From contig JAUSID010000264.1 in the NCBI GenBank assembly GCA_030648295.1, forward strand, positions 1 to 64,000: a DNA stretch of 64,000 nt, in the 5' to 3' direction. A program made the position numbers and the translations under genes. Of this stretch, positions 10,377 through 19,658 are shown one piece after another (position 1 is the stretch's first letter; the number at the start of each line of letters is the position of its first letter). Below the pieces are notes generated by a model. That model did not search any database. It saw only the letters and a list, made by a program, of their open reading frames with translations, and was not told the origin of the DNA. This DNA comes from Opitutaceae bacterium. GTDB lineage: Bacteria > Verrucomicrobiota > Verrucomicrobiia > Opitutales > Opitutaceae.

Positions 10377-11669
10377 ATGATCGATCATCGAGTCTTGTCC
10401 GAAACACTCACCGCCTGCCGCGCCGCGGCGCGGCGCGATTTCATCCGCAACACGCTTTGCGCCGCCGTCGTGCCGACCCTCGGCGCTCTGGTTGCTGCCG
10501 CCGCGGATGCCAAATCGAAACCCAGAGCGGCTGCCGAACCGGCGGTTATTACCAAGAAGTTCAAAGTCGGCGTCATCGGACTTGGCGGCCGCGGCAACTG
10601 GGTCGCCAAGTTCTTCAAGCAACATGGTGGCTTCGAGATTCACGCCGGCTGCGATTATTTTCAGGAGGAAGCCGACAAGTTCGGCGGGACCTACGGCATT
10701 CCGAAGGAACGGCTTTTCGCCGGCTTGGGCGGCTACAAGAAACTCATCGAGAGCGGGGTGGATATCGTGGCTGCCGAGACGGTGCCGTATTTTCTGCCCG
10801 AGATCGTGACGGCCGCGGTGGCCGCCGCCAAACACGTCTATATGGCCAAGCCCGTCGCGGTGGACGTGCCCGGCTGTCTGGCGGTGCGCGCTGCCGCCAG
10901 GGACGCCAGCGCGCGGAAGCAGATGTTCATGGTGGACTTTCAAGCGCCGACCGATCCGTTGCTGATCGAGTTGCGACAGGGAATTCGCGACGGCGGTCTG
11001 GGTCAAATCGCCTACGTCTGCACCTACGGGGTAGTCGGCCAGCAGTGTGCCGAGCCGGCGCGAGAGATGCCCAAACCCGAACGGCTGCGCAAACAGCTCT
11101 GGGCTTTCGACCGCGTGCTCGGCGCCGACGTCTGCGCGCAGTTCGACGTGCACGCGATTGACCTGGCGGTTTGGGTGTTGGGCAAGACGCCGATCGAGGC
11201 CATGGGCTTCGCGGCGATAAAGCGGCCCAATCCGGTGCTCGACGGAGTTGATGTGCTGCAAACGGTCGCGCGGTTCGACGACGGCGTGATCTGGACGCAC
11301 CAGCATCAGTCGCTCAAGAACAACAGCGACCTGACCGGCGGCGGCGGTTTGGTCTGCAAGATCATGGGCAATGCCACGAGCGCCGTGCTGCCGTATGTCG
11401 GCAAGGCGTTCATCCGTGGCGGCGAGAAACATCGCGTCGGCACGGTGGAGAACACCTACGCCGCTGGCGTGGAGCGCAACGTGGCGCAGTATTACAAGAA
11501 TCTGATCGAAGGCCGCTTTGAAAGCGAGACCGCCCCGCGCGCCGTGGACACACAGTTGACCGCGATTCTCTTTCGCGAAGCCGGCCGCCGTGGCGCACGG
11601 CTGACGATGAGTGAACTGCTGAAGGAAAACAAGAAACTCGATTATGACCTCAGTGGGTTCGATGTGTGA
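10377..11669 (+). CDS. Gfo/Idh/MocA family oxidoreductase with Tat-like N-terminus
   Basis: RRDFIRNTLCAAVVP; Rossmann KVGVIGLGGRGNWV; HVYMAKPVAVDVPG; FDVHAIDLAVWVLGK. Confidence 0.93.
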   Translation: MIDHRVLSETLTACRAAARRDFIRNTLCAAVVPTLGALVAAAADAKSKPRAAAEPAVITKKFKVGVIGLGGRGNWVAKFFKQHGGFEIHAGCDYFQEEADKFGGTYGIPKERLFAGLGGYKKLIESGVDIVAAETVPYFLPEIVTAAVAAAKHVYMAKPVAVDVPGCLAVRAAARDASARKQMFMVDFQAPTDPLLIELRQGIRDGGLGQIAYVCTYGVVGQQCAEPAREMPKPERLRKQLWAFDRVLGADVCAQFDVHAIDLAVWVLGKTPIEAMGFAAIKRPNPVLDGVDVLQTVARFDDGVIWTHQHQSLKNNSDLTGGGGLVCKIMGNATSAVLPYVGKAFIRGGEKHRVGTVENTYAAGVERNVAQYYKNLIEGRFESETAPRAVDTQLTAILFREAGRRGARLTMSELLKENKKLDYDLSGFDV

Positions 11670-11704
11670 TTCGTGATTCGTAACTCGCAATTCGCAACTC
11701 GGAG

Positions 11705-12580
11705 ATGAATATGAACCTCAGAACATTTGCAGTCATTGCACTGGTAACAGCGTTTTGTTTTTCCTCAGCCCTTGTGGCCTCGGATAAAGCGCCACCCAAA
11801 TTTTACGCCTTCGCCGTGGAAGCCGGCGTGCGAGGTGTCAAGCCCCGAGCCTTGCCGGAACAAGCCGCTATGCTGCGCAACATCGGCTTCGACGGCATGG
11901 GCGACCTGTTCTGGCTCGACGGCCAACTCGAACCAAATCTGCATACACTCGATGCAGCGGGTCTCCAGCTTTACTTGCTGCAAGCCGGCATTGACATCAG
12001 TCCGAAAGCTGCCGCGCCCTATGACAAGCGCCTGCCGAATGCCATCCGCAAACTCAAAGGCCGGTCCGTCACTGTCGTCGTCACCATCCACGGGCTCCAG
12101 CCCGGTGATCCCGCCGGCGTCGAGCCGGCTGTCCGGGCGTTGCGCGAACTCGGCGATGTTGCTGCCGAAACCGGGGTGCGCGTCTCCGTCTATAATCACG
12201 TCAACAGCTGGGCCGAGAGCGTGCCGTTCATCGTCGAAGTGGTGCGGAAGGTCAGCCACCCGCAAGTCGGCTTTAATTTCAACCTCTATCATTGGTTGAA
12301 GGTTGACGGCGACAAAGACTACCGGCCTTTGCTCCGTGACAACGTTGCCAAGTTGTTTAGCGTGATCATCTGCGGCTCGCAAGTTGGCGCGAGCACGTGG
12401 GTCAACGGCATTATCCAGCCGCTCGATAAAGGCGACTTTGACAACCGCAAGCTGCTCGCCATGCTCGACGAGATGGGCTACCACGGGCCGATTGGCCTGA
12501 TGTGCTACGCCATCCCCGACGACCCGCGTGAGCATCTCACGCGCTCAATGAACGTTTGGAGGAGTTGGTTCGCGAAATGA
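11705..12580 (+). CDS. Secreted sugar phosphate isomerase/epimerase-like protein
   Basis: Signal peptide; MLRNIGFDGMGDLFW; VGFNFNLYHWLKVDG; MLDEMGYHGPIGLMCY. Confidence 0.88.
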   Translation: MNMNLRTFAVIALVTAFCFSSALVASDKAPPKFYAFAVEAGVRGVKPRALPEQAAMLRNIGFDGMGDLFWLDGQLEPNLHTLDAAGLQLYLLQAGIDISPKAAAPYDKRLPNAIRKLKGRSVTVVVTIHGLQPGDPAGVEPAVRALRELGDVAAETGVRVSVYNHVNSWAESVPFIVEVVRKVSHPQVGFNFNLYHWLKVDGDKDYRPLLRDNVAKLFSVIICGSQVGASTWVNGIIQPLDKGDFDNRKLLAMLDEMGYHGPIGLMCYAIPDDPREHLTRSMNVWRSWFAK

Positions 12581-12629
12581 AGGAGTCATCATACCGATCA
12601 AGCAACCCGGAACGAAAGAGAACCGTGCA

Positions 12630-13379
12630 ATGAACGCGAACGCGTTTGTCATTGGAGCAAGCTCTCTGCTCGCCGCGCTGACGCTGGCTGCCAAAGAACC
12701 GGCGCCTTTGATAACCAACCCCGGCAACGCGCTGCTCAGCGAGGATTTCAGCGGCGCATCACTCCTCGCGAAGTGGCAGACCGGCGGCCGACCGAAAAGC
12801 TTCAACATCGTGGATGGCGCGTTGCAGGGCGTCTGTGCGCCCGACGACGGCCACGGGCCATCCGTCGCCCTGCCGATCGAGGGTCGCGATCTCATCATCC
12901 GGTTTTCGGTGAAGCTGGCAAAGCCCGGTCTCGCGCTGTTCCTGGTGGACGGCGAGAGTCAGTTCGGCGGCACGGCGCACCTGCTGCGCGTCGGCCTCGG
13001 CAGCAGGGCCGCCGTGTTGCAGCAAGATCGCGGCAGCCTGGAGTCAAGGCAAGCCCGAGCCACCGAGCGGGCCAAGGCCGCGAAGGAAGGCCGCAAGCCC
13101 GCCCCTCCCACGAAGGAGCAACTGGCCGACTCGAAGTTCTATCGCACGGAGACTCTGGACCAAGAATCCGTAGAGCTGGACGACGGCCAGTGGCACCACG
13201 TGCTGGTCGAGATAAACGGCAACGAATCCGTCGCACAAGTGGACGGCGTGGTGCTGCGCGCCAGGAGCGCCGTTTTCGACGCGAAGAAATCCCGCCTTGC
13301 CTTTCTCGTCGGCCGGGCCGGCACGATGCTGATTGACGACGTGAAGGTGTGGGCGAATTCCACCGCTACAAAACAATGA
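12630..13379 (+). CDS. Secreted LamG/DUF1080-like domain protein
   Basis: Signal peptide; LLSEDFSGASLLAKWQ...FNIVDGALQGV; DDGQWHHVLVEINGNESVAQVDGVVL. Confidence 0.75.
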   Translation: MNANAFVIGASSLLAALTLAAKEPAPLITNPGNALLSEDFSGASLLAKWQTGGRPKSFNIVDGALQGVCAPDDGHGPSVALPIEGRDLIIRFSVKLAKPGLALFLVDGESQFGGTAHLLRVGLGSRAAVLQQDRGSLESRQARATERAKAAKEGRKPAPPTKEQLADSKFYRTETLDQESVELDDGQWHHVLVEINGNESVAQVDGVVLRARSAVFDAKKSRLAFLVGRAGTMLIDDVKVWANSTATKQ

Positions 13380-13437
13380 AACTGTCAAATTGTTCCAGCG
13401 AGGAGATACAAAAAATGAAACACGATAGAGGAGACGC

Positions 13438-13932
13438 AAATTTGAAACATAACAACCGTTTCACCTTCGCCTTGCTTGTCCTTCCTTTCGTCGCCGTCCG
13501 GCTGGCGGTGTTGGACGCGCCAGCATTGTGAGTCCGGCCAATAATGCGATCGGTCATATGCAATATCCGAATTTCACCTGGACGGCGGTTTCCGGCGTCG
13601 CTTCTTACAAAATCCAAATATCCGACACGTCCAGTTTTGCGACCATTGTCAGGCAGAGCACGTCGGATATTGCCCGATACGTTCCAAGCGCTGCGCTTGC
13701 TGTGACCATCGAGGCGCTCATCCGCGGCGAATGGAAGCTGGTTCTCGACAGCCCGTGCGCCCTGTTGGAACTTTACAACCTCAAACGCGACCCGCAGGAA
13801 ACCACCGACTTTGCCGCGAAAGAGAAGGCCGTGGTTCGTGATCTTACCGCGGCGTTGCGCCACAACAAGTCCAGCGCGGTGGTGCGGTGCCGTGGCAGGC
13901 GCCAACAAAATAAGGCTTCATCATGGGACTGA
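13438..13932 (+). pseudogene. Chimeric remnant: polysaccharide-lyase-like/Fn3-type N-terminal piece joined to a sulfatase C-terminal piece
   Basis: LKHNNRFTFALLVLPFVAVRLAVLDAPAL, then VSPANNAIGHMQYPNFTWTAVSGVASYKIQISDTSSFATIV, then LIRGEWKLVLDSPCALLELYNLKRDPQETTDFAAKE (typical sulfatase C-term). Confidence 0.7.
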
Positions 13933-14960
13933 GTTCACGAGAGAGAGTGTTGGCCGCATTGCGGCACGAAGAACCCGACCGCACACCGCGCGATTTTTGG
14001 GCGGAGCCACCGACGATAAAGCGGCTGTTCGCCCACCTCGGCCACAACGACAAAGACAAGCTGCTCGACACGCTCGGCGTGGACGTGCGTCATCTGGAAG
14101 CGCCCGCGCCGCCCGAACGAGAAGTCGGTAGCGGTGAGTTCCAAAACTTTTGGGGCGAACGCTACGTGTATAACCATACACCCTGGGGACCGATGCGCGA
14201 GGATACGAAGGGCGCGCTCGCCGGTGCGACAAGCTTTGACGAATTGGAAGCGTTCCCGTGGCCGAAGCCGGATTGCCTCGACCGCTCGCAACTCAAGGCG
14301 CAGTGTGCGCGCTACGAGCAGCACGCACTGCTCTACGGCTTCGCCGACATCTGGCAGCGGCCGGCGCTGGTGCGCGGCTGGGAGGAGATGTTCCTCGACA
14401 TGGCGGAGCAGCCGGAGTGGGTCCACTTCCTCAGCCGCAAGTTCACCGACTTCTACCTCGAAGACTACACGCGAGCCGCGGAGATCACAGGGGGGAGGAT
14501 TGATCTCTATCTCGTCATCAGCGACATCGGCACGCAGCGCGGACCGCTCATTTCCACGGCGATGTTCCGCGAGTTCATTGCGCCATACTTGAAGGAGATG
14601 ACCGACCGCATCCACAGTCTGGGCGGACGGGCGCTCTATCATAGTTGCGGCACGATCCAGGCGTTCATCCCCGGATTGATCGCTTGCGGCGTGGACGTAC
14701 TCGATCCGATCCAGCCAACGTGTCTCGCCATGCAGCCGGAGAGTCTCAAGCGCGAGTTCGGCGACCGGCTGAGTTTCCACGGAGGCATTGACATGCAGGA
14801 GTTGTTGCCGCGGGGCACCCCCACGCAGGTGGAGGCCGAGGTGCGCCGCTACTGCAAGGTGCTCGGCGCCGGAGGCGGCTACATCCTCGGTCCTGCGCAT
14901 CTGTTCCAGCCCGACGTGCCGCCGGAGAACATCCTCGCGGTCTATCGCGCTGCGTGTTGA
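13923..14960 (+). CDS. URO-D family corrinoid/methyltransferase-type protein
   Basis: SSRERVLAALRHEEPDRTPRDF, YHSCGTIQAFIPGLIACGVDVLDPIQP, SFHGGIDMQELLPRGTP, YILGPAHLFQPDVPPENI. Confidence 0.92.
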   Translation: MGLSSRERVLAALRHEEPDRTPRDFWAEPPTIKRLFAHLGHNDKDKLLDTLGVDVRHLEAPAPPEREVGSGEFQNFWGERYVYNHTPWGPMREDTKGALAGATSFDELEAFPWPKPDCLDRSQLKAQCARYEQHALLYGFADIWQRPALVRGWEEMFLDMAEQPEWVHFLSRKFTDFYLEDYTRAAEITGGRIDLYLVISDIGTQRGPLISTAMFREFIAPYLKEMTDRIHSLGGRALYHSCGTIQAFIPGLIACGVDVLDPIQPTCLAMQPESLKREFGDRLSFHGGIDMQELLPRGTPTQVEAEVRRYCKVLGAGGGYILGPAHLFQPDVPPENILAVYRAAC

Positions 14961-15111
14961 GAAACGCTTTCAGCCGCCAGCCCGGACACGTGCTGATCAT
15001 CGACCCGCATCCGAGAAGTGGAGGCGGGCGCAAGCTGCTGGAGCTTGCGCCCGCGCAGCGCTTCAAGAGACGCCGCGCGGCTGGTTCAGTTACGAACAAC
15101 CTCTCCGTCCC

Positions 15112-15837
15112 ATGAATTCTCGTTCAGCGTTCTCCACCCCAATTTGGCTTAGGAACACTGGACAGTTGTTGTCAATTTCCATTCTGTCAGTGCTGGCGCT
15201 GGGCGGATTGGGCGCGCCGGCGACGGTGCATCCGAAGCCCGGCACTCCGGTCACGCGCAGCGAGCGCGATGACCTGACCTTCGCCATGGTGCGGGAGGCG
15301 TTCGCCGCCTTTGCCCGCGAGGTGCGCCAGCATGATCCGCATCTGCTCATCGACACCGGCGACGCGATTCTGCGTCCCAGCGCCTGGCATCAGGAGCACG
15401 AGGGCAGATGGACGCACGACACGCCGGAGCAATACGCGCAGATGCTGACGCTCGCAAACCCCGATCCCGTCAGCGCCATCAGCCTGCACGTGGATGAGGA
15501 TGACAAGCAGCGCATCGCCAAATCGCTCGAAATCGCGCGCCTGCTCAACAAGCCCCTGTTCATTGGCAAATTCGGCGCCGGGGGCACGGAAGCCGCGCAG
15601 GCGGTCAAGTTCCGCTGCCTGCTCACCGCCATCGAAGATAGCGGCGTCCCGCTCGCCGCGCTAGGGGTGTTCGACTTATCGAGCCAGAAGGACTGGACCG
15701 TTACCGCCACCAACGCCCGGTCCTGGCAGTTTCAAGAGATTGCGGAAGCCAACGCGCGCCTGCGCCAGCCCAAGGCGGAATCTGCCAGGCAGAAAACCTC
15801 AACACCGAAGCAACCATTGAAATACCCCATCGTTTTC
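15112..15837 (+). pseudogene. C-terminal part of a cellulase/mannanase-like (GH5-type) secreted protein behind a signal-like segment
   Basis: LTFAMVREAFAAFAREVRQHDPHLLIDTGDAILR...NKPLFIGKFGAGG resembles a (beta/alpha)8 glycosidase C-terminal half; N-terminal catalytic half absent. Confidence 0.55.
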
Positions 15838-16040
15838 ATCACCCATTTGATCTCTGCGGCGGGGATACACGCTGCTGCCAAACCCAACATTCTCCTCATC
15901 CTCGCCGACGGCCAAGGCTACGACGATTTAAGTCGCACGGGCAACCCGCAACTCAGGAAACCGAAGGTCGATCGCCTCGCCGCGCAAGGCGTCCGATCCG
16001 AGCGATTCACGTGAACTCGTTCTGTTTGCCAACCCGCGCG
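15838..16040 (+). pseudogene. Sulfatase N-terminal fragment, frameshifted and truncated just after the catalytic CxPxR motif
   Basis: KPNILLILADGQGYDDLSRTGNPQLRKPKVDRLAAQGVRSERFT, then +1-frame NSFCLPTRA. Confidence 0.82.
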
Positions 16041-16046
16041 GCGCAC

Positions 16047-16823
16047 ATGGTCGATCCACCCGCAGGCACCCATCCCGTTGTTGCTCGCGCGATCGCCGTG
16101 GTGGCGTGCCGCGTGCTCGAGGCGGAAATCGTCGCGCTGACACGCGGCGCGACGCACATTGTCCGTCGCGAGAACTTCGAGATGGGCCTGCACGACCAGC
16201 CGACGGCGCTGCGCACCCGGCTCGCGGGCGCGATCGAGCGCGCCGAGGCCGATCCCGCGGTGGAGGCGATCGTGCTCGTTTACGGTCTCTGCGGGCTCGC
16301 GCTTGTCGATCTCGCGCCCCGGCGCTGTACACTCGTCGTGCCACGCGCGCATGACTGCGTCACGCTTTTCCTCGGCAGTAAGGAACGCTACGCGGCGTGC
16401 ATGCAAGCCGATCCGGGACTCTACTGGTATTCACCCGGCTGGAACCGCGACAAACGGGTGCCTGGCCCCGACCGCGAGGCGCAGCTCCGCGCCGCCTACA
16501 CCGAAAAATTCGGTGCCGAGGACGCGGAGTCGCTGCTCGAAATGGAGCGTGAGAGTTTCGCCCAGCACACCGGCGCCGGCTACACCGATCTTGGCCTGCC
16601 CGACGACGAGCAACAGCGCGACTATGCCGCGCGTTGCGCCGCGTCGCTCGGCTGGAGCCTTACCGCGCATCGTGGCGATCCGTCGTTGCTCCGCGATTTG
16701 TTGCACGGGCCGTGGGACGAGGCGCGCTTTCTCGTGGTTCCACCTGGCCAGCGCATCGCGATGTCAGTCGATGCCGCCGTGATGAAGGCCGTGCCGGTCG
16801 CTCCGCCCGGCGCCGCACCGTGA
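16047..16823 (+). CDS. DUF1638 family protein
   Basis: IAVVACRVLEAEIVAL, AIVLVYGLCGLALVDL, VVPRAHDCVTLFLGSKERY, YWYSPGWNRDKRVPGPDRE; annotated ORF may start at GTG 16011. Confidence 0.85.
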   Translation: MVDPPAGTHPVVARAIAVVACRVLEAEIVALTRGATHIVRRENFEMGLHDQPTALRTRLAGAIERAEADPAVEAIVLVYGLCGLALVDLAPRRCTLVVPRAHDCVTLFLGSKERYAACMQADPGLYWYSPGWNRDKRVPGPDREAQLRAAYTEKFGAEDAESLLEMERESFAQHTGAGYTDLGLPDDEQQRDYAARCAASLGWSLTAHRGDPSLLRDLLHGPWDEARFLVVPPGQRIAMSVDAAVMKAVPVAPPGAAP

Positions 16824-18263
16824 GCCAGCCGCCATCCATCCATGTGCAATGGCCTGACGGCGCGTCGACGCTCCCGCTGCCCGTCGCGCACCACGATGGC
16901 GCGACGCTCGCCGATCAACTCGCCGACGCCGGCCACCCGCTCAATACCCGCTGCGGCCGGCACGGACTTTGCGCCGGCTGCTCCGTGCAGCTCGTGGCGG
17001 GGAAATTCCTCGGCCGTGATGGCACCGAGGCAGTCGCGCCCGCCGAGTTCAAGGCCTGCCAGGGCCGGCTCGCACCGGACGCCGACGCGATGATCGCTGT
17101 TCCGTCGCGCTCGCTCGCGACGCACCGGCCGCAGGTCGTCACGACATTCAAGGTCGGCGTGCCGGTCGCGGACCAGCCGCTCGTGCCTGTCGTTCCCGGC
17201 GAGAGCGATCACGGGCTCGCGATCGACATCGGCACGACCACGGTCGTGGTTTCGCTGATCGATCTTCGCACGGGCAGCATCGTGCGCGAAGAGGCGTCGC
17301 TCAACCGCCAGATCGAGTTCGGCGACGACATCCTCACGCGTATCCAGCTCGCCGGTCAGCCGGGCAAGCTCGCCGCTCTCCGCGACGCCATCGTCCTGCG
17401 CACACTCGCACCACTAATCGAAAGCGCGTGCGTCGGCGCGGCCATCGCGCCAACCCGGCTGGTCGGCGCAACCGTCGCGGGCAACACGACGATGCTCCAC
17501 CTGCTCACCCGCACCGATCCTACGCCGATGGGCATCGCGCCGTTCCGCGCCGCGTTTCTCGGGCACCGCGTGCTGACCGCCGCGGAAATCGGCCTTCCCA
17601 CTCCTCCGCCGGCCATGCCCGTCCACCTGCTGCCGGGCATCAGTGCCTATGTGGGCGCCGATCTCGTCGGCGGGCTGCGTATGCACGGGGCTCAACCACT
17701 GCGACAAACCCAGCCTGCTCGTGGACATCGGCACGAACGGCGAGATTCTCCTCATGCATCGTAGACGGCTGCTCGCCACGGCGACCGCGGCCGGCCCGGC
17801 ATTCGAGGGCGGCCGGCTCGCCCGTGGCACGCGCGCCGTGGCCGTCGCCGTCGCCCATGTGCATTTCGACAGCGATTTTCCGCCTGCGCTTGAGGTGATT
17901 CCCCCTGCAAGGGGCATCGTGGGTCTCTGTGGTTCGGCCTACGTCGATTTTCTCGCGCAGGGCCGGCCGGATCTCGTTGCTCGAGCCCACAGGCCGGATT
18001 TCCCAATCGGCCTGGCGGATGCTGCCGGCCGAACATCAGCATCATTGCGGCACCACGCGATCGAAAGCGGATTGCTGCCGGGTTTTCGGCCGGAGCAAAT
18101 CGACGTTGTCGGCAACACCGCGCTCGGCGGCGCCTGGCTCGCATTGATCGACCGCACCGTGCTGCCGGAAATGATTGCGGCAAGCACGGCCGCCGAGGTG
18201 GTCGAACTGAACCTCGAACCCGGATTCGAAGACACGTACATCGATCACCTCGCGCTGCCATGA
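16820..18263 (+). pseudogene. Corrinoid reductive-activation protein (2Fe-2S ferredoxin + ASKHA), RamA/RACE-like, frameshifted
   Basis: CGRHGLCAGCSVQL ferredoxin cysteines; LAIDIGTTTVVVSLIDL; VAGNTTMLHLL; frame changes near 17680-17700, then SLLVDIGTNGEILL...AGPAFEGG...GLCGSAYVDFL...NTALGGA. Confidence 0.87.
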
Positions 18264-19594
18264 ACCGCGCCATCGCAGATGCCGACATTTTTCCTGGCGT
18301 CCTCGCGGCAGCGCAGTTCGACGCGCTGGCGGTGCGGCATCGTTGCGCCACCGGGCTCAACCTGGGCGCAATCGATGCCAACGGTACGCTCCTCCGCGGC
18401 CGGGGCGAGCGGGGCGCATGCGTGCGCGACGAAGCATGCCGGCCGTTTCGCGCGCAGGCCATTGCGGAGGCCGCGTGCTGGGGCGAACCGTGCGTCCTGT
18501 GCTGCGCCTGCAATCGCGCGCTCTGGGCCGTCCCGGTGACGCAGAACCAGCGCGTCTGCGGCGGACTGCTCGTCGCCGGTGTCGCACTGCACCGCCCACG
18601 GCGAGCCGGCTCGCTCGACCGGAAAATCCTGCGCGCCTGCCGCGTCCTGCTCGACCTTGCTACCGAGCACAATCTCACCAACGCCGCGCAGCTCGCGGAG
18701 CGCCGCCAGTTCGCCCACCGCGAGCGCGAGAAAGCCGAGGCGATGCACGCGTTGAAGGGCCGGCTGCACGACGACATCCGCAGCACCTACCTGCACGAGG
18801 AGCCGGCGCTCCTCGCGGCCATCCGCCGAGGCGAACGCCCCGAAGCACGGCGCATCCTCAACCGCGTGCTGGTCGGCATCTACGCCGCCGGCGAGTCGCA
18901 CACCGCGTTGCTCAAGAGCCTCGCGCTCGAACTCGTCGTCATGATGACTCGCGCCGCGGTGCAGGCCGGCGGCAACCCGGAAAAAATCCTCGGGCTGAAC
19001 TTCCAGTCGCTCACCGCGCTCGCCCGCGTGACTGACCAGGAGACGCTCGCGCCCTGGCTGTGCGACATGCTCGAGCAGCTCATCGACGCGATTCAGGCGA
19101 ACACCCGCCGGCCCAACTCCGTGCAGCTCGTCCGCGCGCTCGAGTTCATGCAGGAGCACCTCGCGGACGAACTCGCGCGCGAGGACGTCGCCCGCGCGGC
19201 CGGGCTCTCGCCGAGCCACTTCTCGCATCTGATGCGGGCAAGGACGAACTGGTCGTTCACCGAATTGCTCGCCCATCTCCGGATCGATCGGGCCTGTCAT
19301 CTTCTGGCGCACACCGAACACCCGCTGGCAAGCATTGCGCAGGATTGCGGCTTCAGCGACCAGAGTTACTTCACGCGGGTCTTCCGCAAGCGCACGGGCC
19401 AGACGCCGGGCGACTACCGGGAGGGGAGAGGGTCGGCGGAGCACGGCCGTGACGCAGGACCACGTCGCGATGCGGCTCCGGTAAACATCCTCGGGCCGAG
19501 CACCAAAGTCCTAAACAAAAGCACCGGAGTCCAAGCGCCGGGCCGTCGTTTCATGCTAGGGTCTGCGGTACCCAATCATCATGACCACGCTTGA
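18260..19594 (+). CDS. AraC-family regulator with PocR-like sensory domain
   Basis: Cys-rich PocR-like N-term (FRAQAIAEAACWGEPCVLCCACNRALWAVPV); AraC HTH LAREDVARAAGLSPSHFSHLMR...IAQDCGFSDQSYFTRVFRKRTGQTPGDYR. Confidence 0.9.
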   Translation: MNRAIADADIFPGVLAAAQFDALAVRHRCATGLNLGAIDANGTLLRGRGERGACVRDEACRPFRAQAIAEAACWGEPCVLCCACNRALWAVPVTQNQRVCGGLLVAGVALHRPRRAGSLDRKILRACRVLLDLATEHNLTNAAQLAERRQFAHREREKAEAMHALKGRLHDDIRSTYLHEEPALLAAIRRGERPEARRILNRVLVGIYAAGESHTALLKSLALELVVMMTRAAVQAGGNPEKILGLNFQSLTALARVTDQETLAPWLCDMLEQLIDAIQANTRRPNSVQLVRALEFMQEHLADELAREDVARAAGLSPSHFSHLMRARTNWSFTELLAHLRIDRACHLLAHTEHPLASIAQDCGFSDQSYFTRVFRKRTGQTPGDYREGRGSAEHGRDAGPRRDAAPVNILGPSTKVLNKSTGVQAPGRRFMLGSAVPNHHDHA

Positions 19595-19658
19595 ACTGTT
19601 ATCCCAAGTCGTCGGTGCCGGGAAAGCGAAAGACGCCAGGGACATCGCGATGTCATGA
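19370..19658 (+). repeat. Left copy of duplicated araC-3'/intergenic/corrinoid-gene-5' junction (second copy 24425-24650)
   Basis: Shared 'aaagtcctaaacaaaagcaccgga', 'cccaatcatcatgaccac.cttgaac.gttatccca', '..gcgaargacgcca'. Confidence 0.9.
19581..19658 (+). pseudogene. Truncated 5' end of a corrinoid-protein gene (25 codons)
   Basis: MTTLELLSQVVGAGKAKDARDIAMS* versus intact MTTLEQLSQAIGNGKAKDAK at 24580. Confidence 0.85.

Noticed and set aside
18260-19594. C-terminal about 50 aa of the AraC protein as an extra domain
   Set aside because: It reads through the spacer and the relic corrinoid start; probably a non-functional extension.
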